Source: an uncultured Streptococcus sp. (GTDB lineage: Bacteria > Bacillota > Bacilli > Lactobacillales > Streptococcaceae). Taken from it: a DNA stretch of 64,000 nt. Under the pieces are notes generated by a model, which saw nothing but the letters and a program-made list of their open reading frames with translations, ran no database searches and had not been told where the DNA came from. The stretch covers positions 62,001-126,000 of the forward strand of contig NZ_CAJPNR010000002.1 in the NCBI RefSeq assembly GCF_905372115.1, read 5' to 3'. This document shows positions 42,145 to 51,113 of the stretch, piece by piece (the stretch's first letter is position 1; every line of letters starts with the position of its first letter). A program made the translations under genes and the position numbers.

Positions 42145-43989
42145 TTACTTCTTCGAACGGAAGACAACGAAGCCTACCAAGCCTACTAGAGCTACTCCAG
42201 CAGCAATCATGATCCAGCTAGCATTCTCACCCGCTTTAGGGAGAACTTTCTTGGTTCCAACATTAGAGGCATTTCCTCCGCCAGTACCATCGCCTGATTC
42301 GATGATCACAACAGTGCTTCCTGTAGTGCTGCTTGAGCTAGAAGTCGTGCTACTGCTGCTTGAGCTACTTGAACTAGAGCTGCTCTTAGAACTATTGTCC
42401 GAGCTAGGTTTCGGCGGTTGCGGAACTCCTGGAACTGGTGTATTGGTAATGTTCATACCATCAACAGTAGCTGTATAGCCATAAACACGGTCTTCAGTAA
42501 CTGAGTAGACAATATCTTTTCCATCTTCACCAGTCGCTGGCAAGTCAGTGAACTCATACTTCCACTCACCCTTATCATTCGGACCAACTTCTTTATGATC
42601 GACTTCAACGCCATTTGCATAGAGACGAACGGTAATCTTGTCTGGACGTTTGCCATCTTTATCGTTGTCATCATTCCAAGTCTTGGTACCTGAAGCGGTA
42701 ACCAATGCCTTACGGTTGGTAAAGTCTTTGTAAATAATACCAGAACCATAATTTTTGAGCTGAGCCGCATTGACCTGAATCTCTTCATCTGACAGTTGGT
42801 AACCTTCTGGTGCCTTGGTTTCCTTAATCAGATAATGCTCCTTAATCAAGTTGCTGAAAGAAGCAATCCCGTTAGCATCACTGGTTGCTTTTTGAACAAT
42901 TGTCACACCATCTTCATCGTATAATGTGAATTCAGCACCTGCTAAGGCTTTACCAGCTTCATCTTTCTTAGTCACCTGCACACCATAGACATCCCCATGT
43001 GCATAGCCGTTCGCACGTTGGTAACGGACAGCAACTGATGATTTTTGTTCTTCGATATTGTCTGCTCGCATGATTGCTTCATTCGGGAAGACTGTTCCAT
43101 CAGCCGGAACTGTAGGGAAGTTAACACGATAGCGAACATAGAAGCCTTCATTGGCACCGATATGCCCCATGTTAATGGTAAAGGAACGCTTGTCAGCAGC
43201 AAGATTAATCGTATAATTTGCTGTCACATCCTCGCGTTGCTGACTTAGTCGATAAGAGTTATCAGCTGGGTCAACAACCCATGAACCTTTAAGAATTTGG
43301 AAGCTGCTAAGATCAATTTCTCCGGTATTAAAGCCCAGAGTATCTGAAATAACAACATTATCCAGCTCTTGATTTTGTTGGTTGATATTCAGACTGTAAG
43401 TAATGCTCTTGATATTATCCGCATTATTCCAGCCGTATTTTATGAAAGTATAAGGAGTTGCTTGGCCAGGAAGACCTTTATAGTCGATTTTTCCATACTC
43501 AATGATCTTCTTGCCAACGATAAGTTTCAGAGGAATTGAACCTTTATCTCTAGCTACTGTATGATCAACGCGAGCCAAGAGATGAACTTTCCCTTCAATA
43601 TGAGAGCGAGTCAGGACATAGTCTGTATAAGTCAGTGTAAGCTGCTTAGAGCTTGCATCAACAACAGCTGTCGCTACGAGATTGCCGTCATCATCTTTGA
43701 CTTCAAAATCAGCTCCCTCCAAGGCAAACTCAGCAGGAAGTCCAATGGTAGTAGTATCTCCTGGCTGAACCTTGCCATAATTGAAGGCAAAATTTGCGTC
43801 AATTTGAAATTTTTCCCAAGGGGAAAGGCCGTCAGTCAGTTCTTCACCTTTCTGATTGTAGACATTGATTGATGTGATAACATCATCTACCGTGTTAGCT
43901 CTGGCAGATTGACTGCTAGAAAACAGGCTAAAGAGGAGCACAAAGGCTACTGAGAAAAAGCGCGCAATAGTATGAGATATTTTTTTCAT
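42145..43989 (-). CDS. Cna-B-repeat LPXTG-type adhesin
   Basis: 614 residues. Signal peptide (1-32, ending SARAN), an adhesin-like beta region (about 35-340), then a SpaA/Cna-B domain (VTKKDEAGKALAGAEFTLYD) and a second Cna-B domain (GTKTWNDDNDKDGKRPD). A Pro stretch, a poly-Ser/Thr wall-spanning segment, LPKAG, a hydrophobic tail and RSKK follow. Cna-B domains often carry isopeptide bonds. Collagen or host-matrix binding is likely by family. GGAGG supports the ATG at 43989. Confidence 0.85.
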   Translation of the reverse strand: MKKISHTIARFFSVAFVLLFSLFSSSQSARANTVDDVITSINVYNQKGEELTDGLSPWEKFQIDANFAFNYGKVQPGDTTTIGLPAEFALEGADFEVKDDDGNLVATAVVDASSKQLTLTYTDYVLTRSHIEGKVHLLARVDHTVARDKGSIPLKLIVGKKIIEYGKIDYKGLPGQATPYTFIKYGWNNADNIKSITYSLNINQQNQELDNVVISDTLGFNTGEIDLSSFQILKGSWVVDPADNSYRLSQQREDVTANYTINLAADKRSFTINMGHIGANEGFYVRYRVNFPTVPADGTVFPNEAIMRADNIEEQKSSVAVRYQRANGYAHGDVYGVQVTKKDEAGKALAGAEFTLYDEDGVTIVQKATSDANGIASFSNLIKEHYLIKETKAPEGYQLSDEEIQVNAAQLKNYGSGIIYKDFTNRKALVTASGTKTWNDDNDKDGKRPDKITVRLYANGVEVDHKEVGPNDKGEWKYEFTDLPATGEDGKDIVYSVTEDRVYGYTATVDGMNITNTPVPGVPQPPKPSSDNSSKSSSSSSSSSSSSTTSSSSSTTGSTVVIIESGDGTGGGNASNVGTKKVLPKAGENASWIMIAAGVALVGLVGFVVFRSKK

Positions 43990-44115
43990 AAATAATCCCT
44001 CCATTTTTCCTTTTTTCCTTTTTACTGAACATGTAAAAAACATTAAGATTTCTTTACATTTCCAATTTACTACATATATTAGACTAGCATACGATTGACC
44101 ATAAGTCAACTAATT

Positions 44116-44139
44116 ACCTTAACCGGTTCCGGTTTGGTA
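44116..44139. promoter_or_regulatory. inverted repeat upstream of the adhesin gene
   Basis: AACCGG-TT-CCGGTT is perfect and extends with a bulge to ACC/GGT on both sides. It is GC-rich within an AT-rich intergenic region, about 130 bases before the start, so it may be a regulator site. Confidence 0.4.
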
Positions 44140-44363
44140 CACAGGTTGTAAACCATTTTATTTCTCCAAAAACCTTGTCATATAAGAATTGAAAACAGTT
44201 TCCTCCGTCATCTCCTTGTATTTTCTTGAAACAAAAATGTAATATTTGGCTGCATAATAAATGAACAAATATGAATTATATGACCATAAATATTCATATA
44301 TATAAATTTGTTTTTAAAGATAAGCATAATTATTAATGCTTGCTACATAACTAGTCACAATAA
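44140..44363. other. AT-rich intergenic region between adhesin and groEL
   Basis: No gene seen. An imperfect AT-rich inverted repeat (AACAAATATGAAT near 44262, ATTCATATATATAAATTTGTT ending near 44313) is the only structure noticed. Confidence 0.4.
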
Positions 44364-44391
44364 AAAAACTGAACAAATATGCTCAGTTTTC
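44364..44391 (-). terminator. terminator of groESL
   Basis: AAACTGA and TCAGTTT arms with a T run on the minus strand, about 65 bases after groEL. Confidence 0.65.
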
Positions 44392-44455
44392 TAATTGATA
44401 AATATAAGACAAAAATTATATCTAATTTATACGAGTATATAATCCCGTTATTTTT

Positions 44456-46078
44456 CTACATCATACCGCCCATCATGCCTGGATCCATAGCTGGAGCTGG
44501 GCTAGCTGGTTCTGGTTGATTAGCCACCACTGCTTCGGTTGTCAAGATAAGACTAGCAACAGAAGCGGCATTTTGTAAGGCTGAACGGGTCACCTTAACT
44601 GGGTCAATGATTCCAGCCTCAATCATGTTAACCCATTCGCCAGTCGCGGCATTGAAGCCTGTACCAGCTTCAGAGTTTTTCAGACGGTCAATGACGATTG
44701 AACCTTCAAAGCCTGCATTCAAAGCGATTTGACGAACAGGCTCTTCCAAGGCGCGAAGAACAATGTTGCGACCAGTTCCTTCATCCCCTGCCAACTCAAG
44801 ACCTGCGACAGCGTTCAGAACGTTGATATAGGCCGTACCACCACCGGATACGATTCCTTCTTCTACCGCTGCACGCGTTGCATTAAGGGCATCTTCGATG
44901 CGGAGTTTCATTTCTTTGAGTTCTGTTTCTGTGGCAGCTCCGACCTTAATCACAGCTACACCACCGGACAATTTAGCCAGACGCTCTTGCAGTTTTTCAC
45001 GGTCAAACTCAGAAGTGCTGCTTTCAATCTGTGACTTAATGACTGCCACACGGTTAGCAATAGCTTCAGGATTTCCAGAACCTTCCACAATCACAGTGCT
45101 GTCCTTATCAACAGTGACTTTAGAAGCTTGTCCAAGCGCTTCAATCGTAGCATCTTTGAGCTCTAGGCCAAGATCATCTGTAATCACTGTACCGCCCGTC
45201 AAGATAGCGATGTCTTCCAACATAGCCTTACGACGATCGCCAAAGCCAGGTGCCTTAACAGCCACGACATTAAAGGTTCCGCGAATCTTGTTAAGAACCA
45301 GCGTTGGCAGAGCTTCTCCGTCCACATCATCCGCCACAATCAAAAGCGGACGGTTGGTTTTCAAGATATTTTCCAATAATGGCAGAATCTCTTGAATGTT
45401 AGAAATTTTCTTGTCAGTAATCAGGATGTAAGGATTGTCCAGTTCGGCTACCATTTTTTCATTGTCAGTTACCATATATTGAGACAAGTAGCCACGGTCA
45501 AATTGCATCCCCTCAACCACATCCAGCTCAGTTTCCATTCCTTTGGACTCTTCGATAGTAATGACACCGTCATTTCCAACTTTTTCCATAGCTTCAGAGA
45601 TATATTCACCGACTTTCTTGCTGCGAGAAGATACGGCAGCAACCTGAGCAATAGCTTCCTTGTTAGAAACTGGTACTGAGTTAGATTTCAGGGCTTCAAC
45701 AGCTGTCGCAACGGCTGCTTCAATCCCACGGCGGATACCGATTGGATTAGCACCAGCTGTAACATTTTTAATCCCCTCGCGGACGATAGCCTGTGTCAAA
45801 ACAGTTGCTGTTGTTGTTCCATCACCAGCGATATCGTTGGTCTTTGAAGCAACTTCTGACACCAGCTTAGCGCCCATGTTTTCAAAATGGTCTTCCAGTT
45901 CAATTTCCTTGGCAATGGTTACACCGTCATTGGTGATAAGCGGTGAGCCAAAGGATTTTTCCAAAACGACATTGCGGCCTTTAGGGCCCAAAGTTACCTT
46001 GACCGTATTTGCTAAGATGTCAACCCCACGAACCATACTGCTTCTTGCATCTGCTGAAAATTTAATATCTTTTGCCAT
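44456..46078 (-). CDS. groEL: chaperonin GroEL
   Basis: 540 residues. Starts MAKDIKFSADARSSM, has GDGTTTATVLTQAI in the ATPase site and ends in GGM repeats (MMGGMM). It forms the 14-mer cage that folds proteins with GroES. It lies 23 bases after groES in one operon under HrcA control. Confidence 0.97.
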   Translation of the reverse strand: MAKDIKFSADARSSMVRGVDILANTVKVTLGPKGRNVVLEKSFGSPLITNDGVTIAKEIELEDHFENMGAKLVSEVASKTNDIAGDGTTTATVLTQAIVREGIKNVTAGANPIGIRRGIEAAVATAVEALKSNSVPVSNKEAIAQVAAVSSRSKKVGEYISEAMEKVGNDGVITIEESKGMETELDVVEGMQFDRGYLSQYMVTDNEKMVAELDNPYILITDKKISNIQEILPLLENILKTNRPLLIVADDVDGEALPTLVLNKIRGTFNVVAVKAPGFGDRRKAMLEDIAILTGGTVITDDLGLELKDATIEALGQASKVTVDKDSTVIVEGSGNPEAIANRVAVIKSQIESSTSEFDREKLQERLAKLSGGVAVIKVGAATETELKEMKLRIEDALNATRAAVEEGIVSGGGTAYINVLNAVAGLELAGDEGTGRNIVLRALEEPVRQIALNAGFEGSIVIDRLKNSEAGTGFNAATGEWVNMIEAGIIDPVKVTRSALQNAASVASLILTTEAVVANQPEPASPAPAMDPGMMGGMM

Positions 46079-46101
46079 TTTATTATTCCTCTCTTCTAAT
46101 C

Positions 46102-46383
46102 TTACTCGACAACTGCTAGAATATTGGCTTCACTGACTAAGAGATAAGCTTCATCTCCGTCCTTAACTTCCACGCCTGCATGGCTTTCTACGAGAACCTT
46201 GTCCCCTTCCTTAACGCTCAGGGCTACCAGCTCACCGTTCAAAGTACGAATGCCTTGACCGACTGCGACAACTTCTGATGTCTTAGTCGCTGCTTGGCCG
46301 TTGCCTGCAATGACAAATCCGCCAACTTTCTGCTCTTTTTCTTCTACTTTCAGGACCACACGGTCTCCTAATGGTTTTAACAT
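46102..46383 (-). CDS. groES: co-chaperonin GroES
   Basis: 93 residues. MLKPLGDRVVLKVEE start, mobile loop (IAGNGQAATKTSEVVAVG) and C-terminal LVSEANILAVVE. It forms the seven-membered lid of GroEL. First gene of the heat-shock operon, directly behind a CIRCE element. Confidence 0.96.
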   Translation of the reverse strand: MLKPLGDRVVLKVEEKEQKVGGFVIAGNGQAATKTSEVVAVGQGIRTLNGELVALSVKEGDKVLVESHAGVEVKDGDEAYLLVSEANILAVVE

Positions 46384-46407
46384 GGTTTTCCTCCAAAGAT
46401 TGAATTT

Positions 46408-46434
46408 TTAGCACTCTAAACTATCGAGTGCTAA
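46408..46434. promoter_or_regulatory. CIRCE operator (HrcA site)
   Basis: TTAGCACTC-N9-GAGTGCTAA, a perfect match to the CIRCE consensus, 25 bases before groES. Confidence 0.96.
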
Positions 46435-46446
46435 TCTATAGTTATT

Positions 46447-46474
46447 ATTTTATCACTTGGTCAGAAATAGTCAA
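46447..46474 (-). promoter_or_regulatory. groESL promoter
   Basis: TTGACT (46474-46469), 16 bp, TAAAAT (46452-46447), just upstream of CIRCE. Confidence 0.75.
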
Positions 46475-46551
46475 GAAAAAAACCGGCTAGATGAAAGAAA
46501 AATTTTATTTTTTTGCATTACTTACTCCTAAAGTCAAAAAAAAAATAAAAA

Positions 46552-46583
46552 ACAAGTCCGAGCTAAAATCCTCTCAGACTTGT
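46552..46583 (-). terminator. strong terminator of a small minus-strand transcript
   Basis: ACAAGTC and GACTTGT (with TGAG/CTCG inside), followed on the minus strand by a U-rich run of nearly 20. Confidence 0.8.
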
Positions 46584-46599
46584 CTTTAGGGGGGAATGT

Positions 46600-46683
46600 C
46601 TATCTTGCAAGTTTTAGTTTTGCTTCAAAATCATCAATCACTTTTTGCAGATTTAGGCGTCCTCTATAGATACCATTTTTCAC
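46600..46683 (-). CDS. 27-residue peptide ORF in its own transcription unit
   Basis: The frame starts at GTG (46683) and reads MKNGIYRGRLNLQKVIDDFE, then AKLKLAR. It is amphipathic and lysine-rich with no signal or membrane segment. A promoter lies about 40 bases upstream and a strong terminator right after. The weak point is initiation: the A/G-rich AGGGG abuts the GTG with no spacing, and a seven-codon ATG frame also exists. Function unknown; it could be a peptide, a leader or a coding-free small RNA. Confidence 0.4.
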   Translation of the reverse strand: MKNGIYRGRLNLQKVIDDFEAKLKLAR

Positions 46684-46722
46684 CCCCTATACCGCAAGCG
46701 CATTTATGAAACATATAGGATT

Positions 46723-46750
46723 ATTATATTACAAAGCCGCCAAAAAGCAA
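46723..46750 (-). promoter_or_regulatory. promoter of the peptide transcript
   Basis: TTGCTT (46750-46745), 16 bp, TATAAT (46728-46723), predicting a start near 46716. Confidence 0.55.
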
Positions 46751-46778
46751 AATCTTTCCAGAAACGGCTATAATAAAA

Positions 46779-46831
46779 GAGGCGAGACAGAATCTAAAAA
46801 ATCCATGATTTTTGATTCTTGGTCCCACCTC
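46779..46831. repeat. interspersed hairpin resembling a streptococcal dispersed element
   Basis: GAGGCGAGACAGAATC pairs imperfectly with GATTCTTGGTCCCACCTC, with an inner AAAATC/GATTTT stem. Hairpins with GGGAC/GTCCC-type arms recur between streptococcal genes. It could also end ssbB transcription. Confidence 0.45.
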
Positions 46832-46956
46832 GACAATCATAATTAAACTTTTAAAAGCTTGATAGAAATAGACTTTCAGTCAAACAGATCTTGCATCCTG
46901 CAAAACTGAATGATGATTTTTTAGAGCAAGGTCATTTCCCAGTCTTTGCTCCTTGC

Positions 46957-47352
46957 TTAAAAGGGAAGTTCCTCCTCTTCCAGCACCAAATCTGCCAAAT
47001 CAGCTCCGCTATTATTTTCACGCAGGGCACGCTGAGCCCGACTTTCCAGCAGCTGGAAGCTATGACAGAGCACCTCTGTCACATAATGAGTTGCCCCCTC
47101 CTTTTCATAGCGACGAGTCCGCAGCTCACCATCCAGAGAAATCAAGCTGCCCTTACTTGCATAGCTGGCTAAAGTCTCAGCTAGACGCCCCCAGACAACC
47201 ACATTTACAAAATCCGCCTCACGCTCACCGCTCTGAGATTTATAACGGCGATTAACCGCGACCGTTGCGCGGGCCACAGATTTTTCATTCGCAGTCTTGT
47301 GCAGTTCAGGCGTAGCCGTCAGCCGGCCGATTACAATTACTTTATTATACAT
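46957..47352 (-). CDS. ssbB: competence-type single-stranded DNA-binding protein
   Basis: 131 residues, the short SsbB length, with an OB fold (MYNKVIVIGRLTATPELH, VVVWGRLAETLASYASKG) and a short acidic tip EEEELPF. It protects incoming DNA during transformation. A com-box-like TACGAATG lies about 20 bases upstream. An upstream extension of 39 codons is open but the ATG at 47352 with AGGAGG is the start. Confidence 0.88.
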   Translation of the reverse strand: MYNKVIVIGRLTATPELHKTANEKSVARATVAVNRRYKSQSGEREADFVNVVVWGRLAETLASYASKGSLISLDGELRTRRYEKEGATHYVTEVLCHSFQLLESRAQRALRENNSGADLADLVLEEEELPF

Positions 47353-47372
47353 TTTATATCCTCCTAACTTAT

Positions 47373-47380
47373 CATTCGTA
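47373..47380 (-). promoter_or_regulatory. com-box (ComX/SigX promoter) of ssbB
   Basis: TACGAATG on the minus strand is one base from the TACGAATA consensus, with a T-rich stretch upstream, as at late competence genes. Confidence 0.75.
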
Positions 47381-47406
47381 ATAGGAGACAAAAAATGAAA
47401 AAAATG

Positions 47407-47415
47407 TGGTATAGT
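47407..47415 (+). promoter_or_regulatory. extended -10 for the two membrane-protein genes
   Basis: TGG then TATAGT (47410-47415), about 65 bases before the start. Confidence 0.45.
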
Positions 47416-47480
47416 ATGGATAAAAAGGAAAATTGCAGCTTCTGTCCCTTTCCTACTTGACTTGTACAACGGAGGCTCCG

Positions 47481-48068
47481 ATGACCATTAAACATTCGCC
47501 TGTGAAAAATCTTCTTTTTATACTGATTTCTCTTTGGTTCGGAGGCTTTTCTGCTTGGACTGCCGTAGACTATCTGACTAGCTCCAACCCCTACAAAGAC
47601 ACTATTTTCTTTGCCCTTAGTCTGCTGGTTGCTGCTTTCTTCTTACTACTCCTTATCTTTGCTATTCGCAGGCTAAGCATTCATGCGACTATCCTCTCCT
47701 TTGACCACGACTATGTGACCTACCATTATAGCGGACTCTTATCAGCAGCCACCTACTGCATTCCCATGCAGCAGATTAGTCATGCTCGCTACAGCCGAGA
47801 CAGTGAAGAATCCGAGATTAGTCTTTGGATGGAGGACGGTTTCCATGACTTTGCAGCCTTTAACCATCCCCGCCACAAGATTTATGCCTATCCTGACAGC
47901 CAACTCATCGGCATTGTTTTCAAGAGAAAGCGCCTCAAAGTATTGGAAGACCAAGGCCTAAACAACCTTATTTACCAATACAACTACAGCACTCCAAACC
48001 AGAGCCCCACAGCCACTCCTCAATCAACAACCGACTCACAAAGTAATAGCGACAGCGTCTTCTTTTGA
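47481..48068 (+). CDS. two-helix membrane protein of unknown function
   Basis: 195 residues. Two membrane helices (about 10-30 and 42-65), then a cytoplasmic PH-like region (ILSFDHDYVTYHYSGLLSAATYCIPMQQISHARY) resembling bacterial PH domains, and a Ser/Thr/Gln tail. GGAGG before the ATG at 47481. Divergent from ssbB. Confidence 0.65.
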   Translation: MTIKHSPVKNLLFILISLWFGGFSAWTAVDYLTSSNPYKDTIFFALSLLVAAFFLLLLIFAIRRLSIHATILSFDHDYVTYHYSGLLSAATYCIPMQQISHARYSRDSEESEISLWMEDGFHDFAAFNHPRHKIYAYPDSQLIGIVFKRKRLKVLEDQGLNNLIYQYNYSTPNQSPTATPQSTTDSQSNSDSVFF

Positions 48069-48120
48069 GACAATGTGGTGATTGTTAAGACAAAACACTT
48101 TAGATTACGGAGGATATCTA

Positions 48121-48420
48121 ATGAATTATATAGCTTTTGTTTACTCCATTCTTTTATTATTTTCAACCTATTTCGCTTATAAAAAGAAAATGAGTAGCTC
48201 CAAAATCTCATTAATCATCAGTTTGTTTTTATTTTTCCTAACTCTTCTGAATTTATTTTTCTTCAATTTTTTACTGAAAGCTTTAATATCTATACTTTTA
48301 ATTTTAATCTCAGTAAGCTTTTTCTATGACAGAAAAATGAGTAAGAAGCAGATTCATTATACTCATCATTGTGTTAGATTGATTTTTCATCTGTTAATTA
48401 TTTATCTTCTCTACCATTAG
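48121..48420 (+). CDS. small hydrophobic membrane protein
   Basis: 99 residues, AT-rich, three or four membrane helices and a basic C-terminal part. ACGGAGG seven bases before the ATG supports this start; the frame is open to 48082. Unknown function. Probably read with the gene before it; a terminator follows. Confidence 0.6.
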   Translation: MNYIAFVYSILLLFSTYFAYKKKMSSSKISLIISLFLFFLTLLNLFFFNFLLKALISILLILISVSFFYDRKMSKKQIHYTHHCVRLIFHLLIIYLLYH

Positions 48421-48464
48421 CATGAGATAGATTTATAACGCTAAATTTATTACTATAAAAAAAA

Positions 48465-48497
48465 AGAGCGAAACGACTACACAAATCAATTCGCTCT
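48465..48497. terminator. terminator between convergent genes
   Basis: AGAGCGAA and TTCGCTCT, A run on the left and T-rich on the right. Confidence 0.7.
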
Positions 48498-48568
48498 ATT
48501 TTATATTTCGGATGTTATTAGGATACCTCGCCCATTTCTGAGCTTTTTATGATGTTAATTCCTCACCT

Positions 48569-49195
48569 TTATCCCTGCCAATGCTTGGCTGGGTCAAAGG
48601 CAGTTCCAACTAGTTCGCTATCGGCTAATTCAATGATGCCGCGTTTTTGAGGCGCATTCGGCAGCTGAAGTTCCCGTGGGCTGCACATCATACCAAAACT
48701 CTTTTCGCCTCGAAGTTCTCCAGGAAAAATCAAATTCCCTTTGGGCATCATGGCACCCGGCAGAGCCACAATCGTTTTGAGGCCGACTTTGGCATTAGGA
48801 GCACCGGCCACGATTTGAACAGTCTTATCAGCAGCTACCTGCACTTGGCAGATATTCAGGTGGTCACTATCTGGATGAGCTACCATATCAACGATTTGGC
48901 CAACCACAAACTTCGGTTGGCTGTCATTAACCAAGTCCGCTGGGAAGCCTGCCTTGCTCAGCTCCTGATTGAGAATAGCCACTTGCTCATCTGTCAAAAA
49001 GACCTGGCCGCGCTCTGCTATTTCAAAAAGGTCAGACTGCTCAAAAATATTCCAAGCTACAGTCTGGTCATTATCTTCACGGTAAACACGCGCTACCCGT
49101 CCCTTGCGCTCAGCCGCCAGTTTAGCTCCTTGATTGTCCGCAGCAATAACCATCAGCACGTCGCCGACATATTCTTTATTATAGGTAAAAATCAT
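48569..49195 (-). CDS. ytpR: YtpR-family tRNA-binding protein
   Basis: 208 residues. An N-terminal DUF4479 domain and a C-terminal EMAP/tRNA-binding OB fold (FVVGQIVDMVAHPDSDHLNICQV, IVAGAPNAKVG, GMMCSPRELQL), like the N-terminal part of PheT. Exact role unknown. Follows the thioredoxin gene by 14 bases. Confidence 0.88.
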   Translation of the reverse strand: MIFTYNKEYVGDVLMVIAADNQGAKLAAERKGRVARVYREDNDQTVAWNIFEQSDLFEIAERGQVFLTDEQVAILNQELSKAGFPADLVNDSQPKFVVGQIVDMVAHPDSDHLNICQVQVAADKTVQIVAGAPNAKVGLKTIVALPGAMMPKGNLIFPGELRGEKSFGMMCSPRELQLPNAPQKRGIIELADSELVGTAFDPAKHWQG

Positions 49196-49209
49196 TTTAC
49201 GCTCCCTTT

Positions 49210-49527
49210 TTATCTTATACTCGCTAAAAATTCATTGATTTGACCCTTGGTCTTGCGTTCACGATTGACCAGACGGCCAATCTCCTGTCCCTTTTCTAGC
49301 ACTACTAAGCTGGGAATCCCGTAAATGTCCCACTCTTTGGCCAGATCCAAATAGGCATCCCGGTCCACCTGGATAAAGCGATAGTCAGGATTTTCCGCTT
49401 CTATCTCTGGCAGAAAAGGTTTGATAAATCGGCAATCTCCGCACCAGTCAGCCGTGAAAAAGAAGACAGTCTTCTCCCCATCATTGACATAAGAAGCCAA
49501 TTCCTCTATATTTACAGGAACAATCAT
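49210..49527 (-). CDS. thioredoxin-family protein
   Basis: 105 residues with a thioredoxin fold and the variant redox motif WCGDC (FFTADWCGDCRFIKPF) instead of WCGPC, and the cis-Pro in YGIPSLVV. Cytoplasmic. It overlaps the DUF4651 gene by four bases (ATGA). Specific partner unknown. Confidence 0.88.
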   Translation of the reverse strand: MIVPVNIEELASYVNDGEKTVFFFTADWCGDCRFIKPFLPEIEAENPDYRFIQVDRDAYLDLAKEWDIYGIPSLVVLEKGQEIGRLVNRERKTKGQINEFLASIR

Positions 49528-49811
49528 ACTTCTTCCTCGTAGCTTAGCTGACCATTTTCATAGACAAAAGCAAAATGGCGGTCGTCCTCTAAGACCAGAC
49601 CGCCAACCAAGCGGTCATCTGTGGACTCGTAGAGCTTGACATAAAGGCAGGAAATAGTACCCTGACTGGAAAAGAAATCTCGCACAAGCTCGACGATTTC
49701 CTCCCGATTACGCAGTCTTTTCTGTTCCTGTACGACTTTGGCTGCCCCAAAAGCCAGCGCTCCAGCCCCCAAGAGGGCAGTTGTGGTTAAAATGATTTTT
49801 TTAGCTTTCAT
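49524..49811 (-). CDS. DUF4651 protein
   Basis: 95 residues. A short N-terminal hydrophobic segment (KKIILTTTALLGAGALAFGAA) may anchor it, followed by a small alpha/beta domain. It matches the streptococcal DUF4651 family next to pepA. The ATG at 49811 is preferred over an open extension to 49913. Confidence 0.75.
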   Translation of the reverse strand: MKAKKIILTTTALLGAGALAFGAAKVVQEQKRLRNREEIVELVRDFFSSQGTISCLYVKLYESTDDRLVGGLVLEDDRHFAFVYENGQLSYEEEV

Positions 49812-49981
49812 GTAGAATATTTTAACACAAAAGAGCAGAGGCGACAAACAATATTCCAGATTTTCCTGGGAGAAGCTGGATTCTTGGGCGGGCAGTCCTC
49901 TTGATTCAGGCAAGCTATAAGATTTTCCTACTCATTTACCGCAAAAAGTGATAAAATAGGGGGCAGAAAGAAGGTAAGTTT

Positions 49982-51046
49982 ATGACAACATTATTTTCAA
50001 AAATCAAGGAAGTAACAGAGCTTTCTGCTATTTCGGGTCACGAGGCACCTGTTCGCAGTTACCTGCGAGAAAAAATCGCTCCCCATGTTGATGAGGTCGT
50101 CACCGACGGTCTGGGCGGTATCTTCGGGGTTCGGCATTCTCAAGCTGAAAATGCTCCCCGTGTATTGGTAGCGGCCCACATGGATGAGGTTGGCTTTATG
50201 GTCAGCGAGATTAAGCCGGACGGGACCTTCCGCGTGGTGGAAATCGGCGGCTGGAACCCCCTGGTCGTTAGCAGCCAACGCTTCAAACTCTTTACCCGTG
50301 AAGGTCGGGAAATCCCTCTTATCTCAGGCTCTGTCCCTCCTCATCTGACGCGCGGATCTGGCGGACCAGTTATGCCACAAATTGCTGATATTGTCTTTGA
50401 CGGTGGCTTTGCAGATAAGGCGGAAGCTGAAAGCTACGGCATTCGGCCAGGAGACACGATCGTGCCAGACAGCTCTGCTATTCTCACAGCTAACGGCAAG
50501 AACATCATCTCCAAAGCCTGGGACAACCGCTACGGCGTCCTTATGGTCAGCGAATTGGCTCAAGCCTTGTCTGGTCAACCACTAGGCAGCCAACTCTATG
50601 TCGGTGCCAATGTTCAAGAAGAGGTTGGCCTGCGTGGTGCTCATGCTTCAACAACAAAATTTGCTCCTGAGGTCTTTCTGGCTGTAGATTGCTCCCCAGC
50701 GGGCGACATCTATGGTGGTCAAGGAGCCATCGGAGACGGAACGTTGATTCGCTTCTTTGATCCTGGTCATCTCATGCTGCCAGCTATGAAGGACTTCCTC
50801 TTGACAACTGCTGAGGAAGCTGGCATCAAGTATCAATATTACTGTGGCAAGGGCGGAACGGACGCTGGTGCTGCCCATCTCCAAAGCGGCGGCGTACCAT
50901 CTACTACCATTGGTGTCTGCGCCCGCTACATCCATTCCCACCAAACTCTCTATGCCATGGACGATTTCCTGCAAGCCCAAGCCTTCCTGCAAGCTTTGGT
51001 CAAAAAGCTGGATCGCTCAACGGTGGACACGATTACCAACTATTAA
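49982..51046 (+). CDS. pepA: glutamyl aminopeptidase (M42)
   Basis: 354 residues. M42 landmarks: AHMDEVGFMV (zinc His and Asp), WDNRYGVL, VQEEVGLRGA (catalytic Glu pair) and IHSHQTLYAMDD. It removes N-terminal Glu or Asp from peptides. Divergent from the DUF4651 gene with TAAAAT about 30 bases upstream. Confidence 0.93.
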   Translation: MTTLFSKIKEVTELSAISGHEAPVRSYLREKIAPHVDEVVTDGLGGIFGVRHSQAENAPRVLVAAHMDEVGFMVSEIKPDGTFRVVEIGGWNPLVVSSQRFKLFTREGREIPLISGSVPPHLTRGSGGPVMPQIADIVFDGGFADKAEAESYGIRPGDTIVPDSSAILTANGKNIISKAWDNRYGVLMVSELAQALSGQPLGSQLYVGANVQEEVGLRGAHASTTKFAPEVFLAVDCSPAGDIYGGQGAIGDGTLIRFFDPGHLMLPAMKDFLLTTAEEAGIKYQYYCGKGGTDAGAAHLQSGGVPSTTIGVCARYIHSHQTLYAMDDFLQAQAFLQALVKKLDRSTVDTITNY

Positions 51047-51113
51047 TTTCAAAAGGCAGTCCGTTCTTCATTCGGGCTGCTATCTCTTTTGTCTAATACT
51101 TTCCCTTTCAACT

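Noticed and set aside
43990..44109. 40-residue upstream extension of the Cna-B adhesin
   Set aside because: The signal peptide and GGAGG place the start at 43989.
44898..45395. Plus-strand frames opposite groEL
   Set aside because: Codon-mirror shadows of groEL without ribosome sites.
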